DNA from: Brachionus manjavacas
Lineage: Eukaryota; Rotifera; Eurotatoria; Ploima; Brachionidae
DNA length: 64,000 bases
Direction: 5' to 3'
NCBI GenBank assembly: GCA_019054805.1
Contig: JAHQIY010000006.1
Location: 2,604,001-2,668,000 of the forward strand
The translations under genes and the position numbers were made by a program. Below, in pieces: positions 54,558 to 64,000 of the stretch. Under the pieces are notes generated by a model. The model was not told the DNA's origin and made no database searches. It was given only the letters and a program-made list of their open reading frames with translations. Position 1 is the first letter of the stretch, and the number at the start of each line of letters is the position of its first letter.

Positions 54558-55436
54558 AAAATAAATTTTCTCTTTAAGTTAATGAGATTAAAGCTAATGC
54601 ATCAAATAAATCAATTTAAAACTTTTATGCTCTTTTAAACATTAGAAAGATAAATGTAAATTTTTTTTTAAAAGAAATTCGTTTTTATTCAATTCTAATT
54701 GTTTTTTACTCGATTTTGTTTTGAAAAAAATTTTGAAAAGATACTATTAAAATTTTTAGAAATAAAAGATGAAATAAATGTTATAAAAAAAGTGTTAGAA
54801 ATAATATACAGAGAGTAACAAGACAAGTAAACACAGGTAATTCAAGAAATATTACAAACGGTCAATTCAATCATATCATATCAGAAAAGCAATTTAACAT
54901 TATTCAATAGTATAATCAATTGAAAAAAATGAAATAAATCAATTCATTTTAAAAATTTGTATTTTTATCTTAATACATAAATATAAATATTTGTGAAAAA
55001 GAAAACACTTTTTATTTAAAATAATATTCTCAATTTTTTAAATTTAAATTTTAAAATATTATTTTAAGAGCATTTTTAGATGATATGATGTGTCAAATTA
55101 ATTTCGAACACTGTATCGATCTATCCTTTTATGCATAAGGTTTTTTTAATTTTTTGCTTTTGTTTACACTTAACAAAATTCACCGCCGCATCTATTCGGA
55201 AAATATTTTTATCAAAAAATTAAAATTGATTCATATTTTATTAAATTAATAACAAATAAATAATAAAATGGATGACCATTCTCGTATATCGTTTAACATG
55301 ACGGTTCGATCAATTATTTTCCTTCTTAAAATTTTCGAAAATTTTAATTTTTTTTGTTAATTAAAAATTACTAAAATGAAACTTTTAATTAATTTCATTG
55401 TTTAAAATAAGTTAAAAAAATGAACAAACAAAAGTC
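54558..55436. other. Spacer between convergent ZIP genes
   Basis: Holds the two facing 3' UTRs. No other gene or repeat seen. Confidence 0.5.
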
Positions 55437-56679
55437 CTAATGAATAGGAGAAGTAAAATAATGTGCCATCAAAGTTTCAAATTGAGTTAAGAAAAAAATA
55501 AAACTAGTTCCTAAAATAAATGACAAAATTTGCAAGAAGGTGGTTTTTTTATTTTCTTCATTTATTATATCCGGTATAATGCCCACCAAAGCTATGTATA
55601 AAAAACCTCCAATTGTAAATGGCAAGATGTAAGAACCGTGTCCGTGATGACCGTGTAATTGATCAATATTTTCAATTTGGCTTTCTTTCTGGTACAAATT
55701 ATGGCTATCTTTAACACAATTGAGCGAACTAGTACTTGAAGTAAAGGCAGAAGCTAAAGTTGCTGTGATCGTTCCGCTGAAAGCAGTTATTAACTTCAAA
55801 ATTTAATATAAGATATTAAATTAAAAAATTTATCAAAAAAATACCTGAGCGAAAACTGCCTTTTTTCGAGAATAACCATCTCGCAGCAAAAGTGCAAAGT
55901 CAGAAAATTCGTGAGGTACTTCATGTAAAATGGTAGCAAGCAAAGCAACCATGCCGAACTATAGAACAAGTTAAAAATTTAAATAGAAAAAAACTTATTT
56001 TTTATCTTGAATTAGAATAAACTTTAGACTTAACTATTTAAATTAGATAAAAAAATACTTCTAAATTTTTTGTTTACCTTAAAAGAATTTTTGAATGCGC
56101 CAACAACAGTTGTGCCGTGTACTGAGTTATCAAGAAAATTTGCAATTAAATTCAAAGTTCCAAGCGCGTGTGCATTTGGTACGAGCTCAGTTAATATTTC
56201 AACAATCAAAAATAACAAAAATGAGCTAATAATAATTAGCCCGTTGATCATCAATTGCGATTGGGAAGCTCCTTTAGAAATAAATTATTTTTTTTTGTTG
56301 TAAATTTAATTCTTACTATGAGAGATTTCAGGTAATAGATGCAAAAATACATCACCAATTAAGCTTCCAGCTGCAAAGGCCAACAAAAGTTTGAACAAAG
56401 TCGAATTAACTTTTTGAGTTAAAATTTGTTTGAATTAAAATAAAAAAAGATATGATAAATACTAAATTTTTTTTCATCGGCGTCTGTCCGAATGAAGAAA
56501 GATGGCAATATTCCAATGAAGCAAAATACAAAAGCGCTAGTTAATCCGACTATCAGTATAGAATCAAAGGAATTATTTTCATTCGAACACTGCTGAAGTT
56601 TGTCATTGATATCTGTTGGTAAAACTAGAGCTATACATGACACAAATAAAAAACATTGTAAAAATTTGATCAGTGACAT
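55437..56679 (-). CDS. ZIP13-like zinc transporter (copy 2)
   Basis: Exons are 56679-56463, 56409-56317, 56271-56078, 55958-55845 and 55793-55437 (324 aa; phases agree). Signal peptide about 1-22. The TM2-3 region FAAGSLIGDVFLHLLPE is nearly identical to copy 1. TM4 is ANFLDNSVHGTTVV, TM5 HEVPHEFSDFALLL, and the later helices contain YILPFTIGGFLYIALVGIIP. A small histidine cluster (DQLHGHHGHG) lies in the TM6-7 loop, as in many ZIPs. TM4 has Ser-Val in place of the Phe-Thr of copy 1 and of ZIP13 generally. An inverted, diverged duplicate of the neighbour; fewer introns split the TM4 region. ATG 56679 is the first usable start. Confidence 0.88.
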
Positions 56680-57032
56680 TCTCAATGTATTTATCTTCAA
56701 AAAATATAAAAGCCTTGTTTTTATTAAATAAAGTTATCCCTTTTAGCAATTTAAATCACATGGCGCACTCAAAACAGTTTAGATAAATTTATAGGTATAG
56801 ACGAAACAAAAAATGTGTAATCAACAATTTCACTTGAAAATAATAAAATTTAGGCAAATTATCACATTTTTTTCAATAAAGATCTTCAAAAATAAAGCTT
56901 TCTACTAGAAATAAGAGTGAAGATGAATTTATGATATATCTGTATATTTTTTTAATTGGGAAATTAAGATAGTCGACAAAAAAATTTTAAATTCATTTAT
57001 TAGTAAAAGTCATAAAAATAAAATTAAGTCAA

Positions 57033-58803
57033 CTAAAATTTTTCACATGGCTCCTTTCTAGCTTCTTCAACCCATTTAATTATTTGCTCAATTTCCAAAT
57101 ATCTGGCTATCTTAACACTCTGTGGGTCATTTGGATCGCTTCCTCTGCATTAATCAAATATAAAAATAAAATATTTTAATATCACTTTCTAAATTAACCT
57201 TAAATCTAAATGATGAGCACCATCTTCAATTAAAACAGCGACTAATGAATCCGAAACATTGGTCAAAGGACCTCCATTATGCCAAGGATCTAATAACTAG
57301 GACATAATTGTAAAAAAGCTAAAAATTCAAAATTATTTTTCATTACTCCATTTGAAAAAACAATGTTTGTGGCAGTTTTAATGTGTTTTCCCCAGAATTG
57401 AATACTTGGCCATTCTTTTCTGACTTTGACACCCCAAGTTTTTAAACAATATTCTTCTCTCAATTCTTCATTATATGAAATAACCGGAAACATATCAGTA
57501 ACACCATTAGTTTCTTGGACAGTATTTAATTCAGTACAAGCCTAAATAGAAATTTAGTTTCTTTTTTTTTTAAATATATTTAGTTACTTGATAGTCCCAT
57601 GATTTGGCATCATTTCCAAGACCACAACTAGTAGGGTCTGCGCACTCAATAAATTGCTCGTAAATATCAAAACATTTGCTGGTATCGTTGTACAAAATAC
57701 TTGCTAAGTTTTTAAATGAACTAAGAATATCTACTCCTTTGGCTGTGTCATTTACCAATTGCTGACAGGCATATCTAACTGGCCATGCGGGCAAATCTCC
57801 TAAAAACGATGCTGGATATGGATAATCAACCATGGCCATTATTGTAAATGCATTTCTCATCCAAAGCAACAAGTGCTTGTATCCAGCAGCATCACTGATA
57901 GGCTCGCATAACTTGAATTTTTCCGATAGCTGTTTGTAATCTCCTTGTTTGGCCGCATTTTCCATAGCATCAAAAGCTTGACGTACCAGTGGTACACAGC
58001 CTGGCTCTTTGTCAAAGTCCTATATTTAAAAAAAATAAATACTGCATTAGGAATTTAAAATAAAATGTACATTGGTGACATCCTGGAAAAACAAAGTGCT
58101 CGGAGCCAAACCAGCAGTCAAATAAATTGGTGCTGATGCGGCCAAAGCTCCTCGGACAATATTTGGATATTTGAAACGCATATAAGCTGCTAAAATGCCT
58201 CCATAACTTCCACCAAAAGCAATTATGGGATTCTTTTTGCGACATAAATTATAGTCTTGTTGAAGTTTGGTCAATAAGACGGCATAATCAGCCATCGTCT
58301 GTTCGACACTTAAAAAGCCAATTTTGTCCTGATCAAAGCTCGAATCGCCAAAAGGAAGCGATTCGCCATAATATCTCTAGAAAAAAAAAATCAAAAAAAT
58401 CAAATTTTATTTTCGTAAACTTAATTACATGTTCTGGAAAAACGACCAAGGCTTGAAATACGGGAGCTATGTCAAACATAAAACCAGTATTGTTCCAGAA
58501 AGACTCAATATCGCCTTCGTTTCCAGCATAGAAAAACACCGGTCCATCATTAGGATTAAACCACTCATCTGTTTAAATTTTAGATAAAAAAATAATTTTG
58601 AATAAAAAATTAAATAAGCTACCATTTACTAGATATCGCTGTTTATAAGTACGGTCATCTCTTTTATTAAAATGGTCCAAATATTGGTCCATATACAATG
58701 TTTTAAATTTGGGAACATCTTCAAAATGAGTTCTTTTTTTGTGCAGCTTCAAGCCTTCTAAACTCGAAGCCAACAAAACAACGAGCAGTATGAATTTAAT
58801 CAT
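57033..58803 (-). CDS. DPP7: Dipeptidyl peptidase 2 (S28 serine peptidase)
   Basis: Exons are 58803-58623, 58568-58429, 58376-58071, 58019-57588, 57541-57347, 57296-57199 and 57144-57033 (487 aa). It has a signal peptide (about 1-18), the S28 start [17 protein letters not shown], the nucleophile elbow FGGSYGG (Ser), the charge-relay Asp in [13 protein letters not shown] and the His in [14 protein letters not shown]7-type landmarks are [39 protein letters not shown] and [13 protein letters not shown]7 removes N-terminal dipeptides with Pro or Ala second and acts in lysosomes or vesicles. PRCP is the alternative within the family, but the middle domain fits DPP7 better. Length matches the family and the catalytic triad is complete. 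Confidence 0.93.
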
Positions 58804-58920
58804 TCTTTTAATAATAAATAATAAATATTAAAAAAAAATTCTATAAATTATAGACTTTAACATCTATTTTTATCAAGTTAAATTTGAAATTTGGTGATGT
58901 AAGATTTTATTTTTTCAAAT

Positions 58921-60474
58921 TTAATAATTTTTTTTTTCTCGTTGATAATCAATCATATGATCAGGGTTCCATTCGTCATACATTCTACAACTTCCATTAT
59001 CATAATTATCACATGAGACCTTAGGAGTGTTCGGCTCCCTTTCGGGTAGCACTGCCTCTGCCATTCGTTTTCCAAGTGCATAAAAATTCTTATAATAATA
59101 CCAACGTTGAATAATGTATTTTTTTTTGACTTGATGTTGAACTGGCGAAGCTCTATGGACTGATTTAGGTTCGCATCTTCCAGTTTCATAATTAATGTTA
59201 TTCCAAGTCAAAGCGCGTCCTTGTCGCGGTTTGACATCGATTCCCAATTCGGGAAAAATGGTCTCACCGCCTCCATCAGCTCCCAACTCATTTAAATACA
59301 CCAAAAAAGTGGCATATCGATCTCGTTGATCCTCTGAATTCACAATGCAATCAGTATGGTCTTTATATCCAACTCCTGGCGGATATGATGTTATTTGGAA
59401 TTTACCTCCGTGTGTTTCATTAAGCATTGTCGCTTCTTCAATTCTTTTACCAAACACTCTGGAGAATTTGGACTCTCCTGGATAAAAAGCGGTGCTGAAC
59501 GACCATTTTAGACCCCATTTTTCCAGTTTTCTTGAAAAAGTCTGGTTCAAGCAAGTTGTACCAGTGGTAAAATCATTTGGCGTAATTATTTTGGCCACTG
59601 GTTCTCGCTTTAATTCAATTAAATTCTTTTTTAGAGTTGATATGCTGTCAAAGCAAATAATTGGTTTTTGTTTTAAAAGTTCTTTTAAATGTGATTCGTG
59701 TGCCTTGATCAAATGCTCGGACTCTTCTTGGGATAAAAATTCTTCAAAGAGCCACACTTTTACTGAGCTACCGTGCTCTTTGCCAAATTTGATTTCAATA
59801 GGAGGAACTCTGCGATGACCTCCGTTGGAATTCGGAATCGGAATCCACATTTTCTTTGTCTTGATTTTACTTATTTTTATACTGGGAAAAATTTCGACCT
59901 CTTTCGGAACTAACTTTTTGACACTTTCTTGTTTCAGCTGCTTTTTGGGTTTTTCCCTTTTTTCTTCTTCACTTTTCGGTTCTTCTGCTTTTATTTTTAT
60001 TTTTTTAGAATCTAAAGATATTGTCTTTCCATTTTGAAAATTTATTTCAGCACTTGTAAGATCCTCCATTTTTTTATCCTCAATTACAATTTTGTCCTCT
60101 TTTTTTGGTTTATCCATCTCGACTTTTTCAACAATTTTGTCCTCTTTTTTTGGTTTTTCCATTACGACTTTTTCAATAATTTTTGGCTCATCTTGTTCTT
60201 TTTTATCTTTTTCGACTTTGAATTCCTTTTTAGCCATTTCCTCCAATATTTCTCTTCTTAATTCTTTCTTTATTTCTTCATACAGCAAGTCCTTATTAAT
60301 TTCCGATTGCCTTGGTTTCACTTGGAATTGCTGGTGGTAAATAAAACCAATAAGAATAGCAATTATTAAAATAAGAAAACTAATAATTAGCTTTTGGTTG
60401 ATATTTTTTGATTCATTTGATGAATTCTTTGTAGATTCTGATTGAACTGATGGAGATTTTGTCCTATTCGGCAT
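58921..60474 (-). CDS. Membrane-anchored prolyl 4-hydroxylase-like dioxygenase
   Basis: A single exon, 517 aa. It is a type II membrane protein: a short polar N-terminus, one transmembrane helix (IISFLILIIAILIGFIYH, about 29-47), then a Lys/Glu-rich probable coiled coil with a duplicated unit (EKPKKEDKIVEKV / DKPKKEDKIV). The C-terminal 2-oxoglutarate/Fe(II) oxygenase domain has the metal ligands HTD and the distal His (KSVHRASPV), and the 2OG-binding Lys in KKKYIIQRWYY. GGGETIFPELGIDVKPRQGR is typical of collagen-type prolyl 4-hydroxylases. No peptide-binding domain of animal P4HA is present, so it is closer to short or transmembrane P4Hs. The substrate is unknown. It probably acts in the ER lumen. 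Confidence 0.85.
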   Translation of the reverse strand: MPNRTKSPSVQSESTKNSSNESKNINQKLIISFLILIIAILIGFIYHQQFQVKPRQSEINKDLLYEEIKKELRREILEEMAKKEFKVEKDKKEQDEPKIIEKVVMEKPKKEDKIVEKVEMDKPKKEDKIVIEDKKMEDLTSAEINFQNGKTISLDSKKIKIKAEEPKSEEEKREKPKKQLKQESVKKLVPKEVEIFPSIKISKIKTKKMWIPIPNSNGGHRRVPPIEIKFGKEHGSSVKVWLFEEFLSQEESEHLIKAHESHLKELLKQKPIICFDSISTLKKNLIELKREPVAKIITPNDFTTGTTCLNQTFSRKLEKWGLKWSFSTAFYPGESKFSRVFGKRIEEATMLNETHGGKFQITSYPPGVGYKDHTDCIVNSEDQRDRYATFLVYLNELGADGGGETIFPELGIDVKPRQGRALTWNNINYETGRCEPKSVHRASPVQHQVKKKYIIQRWYYYKNFYALGKRMAEAVLPEREPNTPKVSCDNYDNGSCRMYDEWNPDHMIDYQREKKNY

Positions 60475-61670
60475 TTTTGAGATGAAAATAAAAAAAAAAA
60501 AACAATTTTCAAGTAAAAATAAAAATTTTAAATGGCTTTAGTCAAATTTAATTGATAAGATTAATATTTAATCACATGATTTTTAATTATTTGACTATTA
60601 AAATTTACTATCTTTATTGATTTAAAGTATCTTCTTCTCACATGCCACATATTTCAAAAATTTGTGTATTTAGATGTTAGAAATAAAATTAAGCATACTT
60701 TTTTTGGTCATTTGATAAATACTGTATTTATCTATAGTTCATCTCACCATTGAAATGTACCATTTTCATCAAATCTAAGAACTTTAAATAGTTAAAATGT
60801 ATGGTGGTCTGCCTTTTTTTTTACTGTTCGAAAATTTCCCAAATTTTTTGCATAAAACTCCAAAATTTGAAACGTAAATTATTATTTTTAAGTACCACAA
60901 ATAATATAAATTATAAAATCAATAAGAATCTTAAATTAAATAAAGTTAATAAAAATAAGCGCTTTGAAAAAATTTCTTTCTGATTTGACTTAAGTTTGTT
61001 TATAAATTAAATTTTAAAACAAAAGACAAAATCTGTGCTATCAAGTAAATGAAGGATGAAAAAATTTTATTCCACATATTCTTGAAAACATTTCTATGCA
61101 ATTCCAAAAAAAAATAAAGCAAAATGTTAAGTTTCAAAAATTATCAGCAAAAAACATGTTAGGTATTTTTTGATTAGAATTAATTTTATCGTTTTTACTT
61201 AAAACTTTCTAATAATTTTTTTTAATAGTTGAGAAGCCAAATGGTCTAAGTTTATATTTTTTCAACGAATTTTCGAAACTAATTAAGACTCTTTTTAAAA
61301 CTTACTTGAAGAAATTATAAAATAAAAAGCAAAAATTCAAATTTGAAAATCTAAATTTTTCGAATTCAAATAGAATTCAATTTAAAAAAATTAAAATAAA
61401 AACTTCAATTAAATCATTTTTATTATATTTTACTTATATTTCAAAATATACCAAATGCACAATGAACATGTACCATATAAAAAAAAAAATTTACTACACT
61501 AATGTTATTCACATTTGCATCAAGCACAGATCTAAAATAAAATTCAAAAAGCATGAGTGTATAATTCTGAAATTTTTTCAAATTTGAAATCGTCATTTTT
61601 TAATAGACATTCATTTTAGAAACCTTCATTTATCCCTAATTATTAATCAAACTGATCCTACCGATTCAAG
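60475..61670. other. Divergent intergenic region between P4H-like and PSMA1
   Basis: About 1.2 kb serving as upstream region for both genes. No further gene or clear repeat seen. Confidence 0.45.
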
Positions 61671-62602
61671 ATGGTAACAATATTTAAAAAGAAAAAAAAG
61701 CTAGAATAAAATTTTTATTTAAGTTTCGAAATCAATACGACAGTGATGTAAGTGTGTGGAGTCCACAAGGAAGAATTTATCAAATTGAATATGCCATGGA
61801 AGCTGTGAAGCAAGGATCAGCAACAGTGGGCATCAAAACCAAAACCCATGTAGTGTTGGTAGCATTGAAGAGAGCATCTTCTGAATTGAGTGCACATCAG
61901 AAAAAAATAGTTCCTATTGATGATCACTTGGGTATTAGCATTGCGGGGCTTGCTGCGGATGCCAGAATTTTGAGCAGGTTTATGAGAAACGAGTGCCTAA
62001 ATAACAAGTATGCCTACGACTCGCCAATGCCTGTCTCTAGACTAGTGAGCTTGCTCGGAAGCAGTAATTATTCCAAATTAATAATCAACTAAAGATTTAA
62101 TAAAAAATTTAAAGAATCTCAAATTCCAACTCAAAGATACGGCCGTCGTCCGTTCGGTGTAGGACTTTTGGTGGCTGGCTATGACGACTTAGGTCCACAT
62201 CTGTACCAAACTTGTCCATCGGCTAATTATTACGAATGCAAATCAATGGCCATTGGAGCTCGCTCTCAATCAGCTAGAACCTACTTGGAAAAGCATTTGA
62301 ACGAATTTCCAAATAGTTCACTGGACGATGCGATCAAACATGCCCTCAGAGCTTTACGTGACACTTTACCGAACGAGATTGAACTGACAACTAAAAACTG
62401 CTCACTTGGTATTGTTGGTCAAGATATGCCATTTACTATTTTCGATGATGAAAGAATAAAACCTTATTTGGACGCAATAGAAGGCGATGCAAGAGGCAAC
62501 TCAGGGCCCGATGACCGTCCAGGACCAGGCGATGACGACGATAATGGTCGACCAACCTCACAAGCAAGAGTCAATGTATTAGCCGAGAGCATGGAACATT
62601 AA
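61671..62602 (+). CDS. PSMA1: 20S proteasome subunit alpha type-1
   Basis: Exons are 61671-61673 (ATG only), 61724-62063 and 62115-62602 (276 aa). The protein is the alpha-6 ring subunit, cytosolic and nuclear, and non-catalytic. The N-terminal alpha-type signature [20 protein letters not shown], then [64 protein letters not shown] and the C-terminal acidic tail ending ESMEH (human ends EPMEH) identify it. The first intron directly follows the start codon (ATG|GTAACA), the same arrangement as in KAT5 of this window. Length is close to the human 263 aa; the extra residues are in the Gly/Asp-rich tail. Confidence 0.96.
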
Positions 62603-62927
62603 AAAAAACTCCGCTTCAAATACCAGATCCATTCAATTCAGTTATCTTTAATTTATACAAACTTCGATTAAATTCAATTTTTTTTTTTTTTTTTCGATTT
62701 GGACAAATATTTCTGAAATAAAATTTCACAAAATTAATTTTTTATTAGTTAATTCATTTAAAGTCCTGTTCTTTTGTAACGGGTGTAGCTACTCGAATTC
62801 TGGTTTTAGGGTATTTAAAAGTGTCCTAATAAAGAAAAAAATTTTTGAATTTATTTTTTTTATTCTTTTTCTATTAATTTAAAAGCCATAAATGACTAAG
62901 CAAAAAATAAGCATTAATCTTTGAAAA

Positions 62928-64000
62928 ATGTCAACCCGTTTAATCCAAGTAACAAATGTTCCCACCAGTGTGACTAGGGAACAATTTCGAGCCCTGTTTT
63001 CAAATCTAGGCCGAATAGATGACATAGTCATTTATCCAGAGTCGGAATCAAAGACTTCAAGTGTAGCGGCTAAAGTTGGCTATGTAAAATTCACCAGCAG
63101 CGAAACGGCTCTAGCTGCTCTTAATTTGACCAGCACTGTTTATATTGATCGGCCACTTCTCATTAGTCTAGTTAAACCGAGTAGTTCATCATCAAGTGCG
63201 CGAATACCTGAAGAATCAAGTGCATTAAAATTTTGTGCACCATTGAACACAAATATTGTTCTTCTACCAAATGGTCCAACATGGTCACATAAAGTAATAA
63301 ACCGCAAAGTTACAGTCCAAGCTAAAGATGACAAACCAGCAGCTACTTACATTGAAACCAAAGACTCTAATTTGACCGATAGGTCACTGCCAGATTATCC
63401 AAATTTGCCAGGAAGTACCGATCCGGCCAAAGCCGAGGAAATACGGCGCACCGTATTTGTATCAAATTTAGATCCTAGAGTGAGCTTGGAGAATTTATAT
63501 GATTTTTTTTCTCAAATAGGGGAAATTAAATATATTCGAATGACCAAGAGTGTAAAAAATGTCGAGTATGAAAATCTTGGACACAGCAATGAGACCAGAG
63601 CGTCAGATGGGATTGATTTGGAAAATGATTCAGTTGGTGCTTTTGTTGAATTCAGTGAGCAACCATCAGTGGTTAAGGCTTTGTGCTTGAATGGGTTCAA
63701 ATTTGCTGAGAGAGAAATAAAAGTCAATCATTGTACACAGGCTATTAAGATTCCGGAAAGTAAAAAAGAACAATTAAATGTTGACGATATTAAAAAGGAT
63801 AAAAAGAAAAGTGAGAGTCACAAAACTAAGCATGTAAAGCGAGAAAAGCACGGTGGTTCAGCGTCCGATGGGTCGTTGAAATCTTCGGACGAGGCTGATT
63901 TGGCGGCTGAGCCCTCACCACCCAGAAAACAGAGGAAATCGTCAAGATCAAGATCGCAATCCAAATCTAAATCAAAGCCCGCAAGACGGTCGCGTTCTAA
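62928..64000 (+). CDS. SREK1: Splicing regulator SREK1, 5' part (runs off the window)
   Basis: ATG at 62928, with a continuous frame to the window end (at least 357 codons). RRM1 (IQVTNVPTSVTREQFRALFS; YVKFTSSETALAAL; TVYIDRPLLISLV) is followed by the family linker RIPEESSALKFCAPLN. RRM2 follows (DPAKAEEIRRTVFVSNLDPR; FFSQIGEIKYIRM; FVEFSEQPSVVKAL; VNHCTQAI), then a Lys/Glu-rich stretch and the start of an RS domain (SSRSRSQSKSKSKPARRSRS). SREK1 (SRrp86) modulates splice-site choice by binding other SR proteins in the nucleus. The remaining RS/EK-rich tail lies outside the window. It is 325 bp downstream of PSMA1, same strand. Confidence 0.92.
   Translation, partial: MSTRLIQVTNVPTSVTREQFRALFSNLGRIDDIVIYPESESKTSSVAAKVGYVKFTSSETALAALNLTSTVYIDRPLLISLVKPSSSSSSARIPEESSALKFCAPLNTNIVLLPNGPTWSHKVINRKVTVQAKDDKPAATYIETKDSNLTDRSLPDYPNLPGSTDPAKAEEIRRTVFVSNLDPRVSLENLYDFFSQIGEIKYIRMTKSVKNVEYENLGHSNETRASDGIDLENDSVGAFVEFSEQPSVVKALCLNGFKFAEREIKVNHCTQAIKIPESKKEQLNVDDIKKDKKKSESHKTKHVKREKHGGSASDGSLKSSDEADLAAEPSPPRKQRKSSRSRSQSKSKSKPARRSRS

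Noticed and set aside
59492-60340. Plus-strand open frames across the prolyl hydroxylase-like gene
   Set aside because: Antisense shadows; the Lys/Glu-rich coiled coil reads as Phe/Ser/Leu on the other strand.

Overview
The window is nuclear DNA of an animal with a very A+T-rich genome (roughly three quarters or more A/T by eye). The genes have many short introns of about 50-80 nt, along with a few very long ones. The gene set is metazoan: NPDC1, BFAR, KAT5/Tip60, SLC39A13, DPP7, PSMA1, SREK1. Base composition, tiny introns and many non-LTR retroelements would suit an invertebrate such as a monogonont rotifer, but the species is an inference I cannot prove from the sequence.

Layout. 1-15 kb is mostly gene-poor A/T-rich DNA, with one serine-rich minus-strand exon near 2.6-2.8 kb, a LINE scrap at 5.8 kb and several old fold-back elements. 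15.4-17.3 kb (minus) is a BFAR-like RING-SAM membrane protein. 17.6-23.8 kb (minus) is KAT5, whose 4.5-kb last intron holds a tRNA-derived SINE, a nest of inverted-repeat elements and a nearly intact LINE piece. 23.8-32 kb is intergenic and contains a LINE split by a TA-flanked inverted-repeat transposon. 32.1-34.3 kb (plus) is NPDC1. 34.3-49.1 kb is a transposon yard (LINE pieces of at least two families, several fold-back elements) that also holds a single-exon RING-GTPase gene (43.3-44.9 kb, minus) whose upstream region is a 670-bp palindrome. 49.16-49.85 kb (plus) is a second, short NPDC1-like gene with the same intron phases. 51.9-52.5 kb (plus) is an SRSF10-like RRM protein without an RS tail.

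53-64 kb is gene-dense: two convergent ZIP13-type zinc transporters, DPP7 (minus), a membrane prolyl 4-hydroxylase-like protein (minus), PSMA1 (plus) and the 5' part of SREK1 (plus, runs off the end).

The genes do not form an operon or pathway, although ZIP13, DPP7 and the prolyl hydroxylase all act in the secretory or lysosomal system. The most notable observations are these. (1) The RING-GTPase has a palindromic promoter region. (2) A spliced NPDC1 paralogue can be seen only when its exons are joined. (3) LINE copies end in perfect small stem-loops, and one stem-loop form is shared with the tRNA-derived SINE. (4) There is a family of inverted-repeat elements with GGGG termini. (5) KAT5 and PSMA1 both have a first exon whose only coding content is the ATG.
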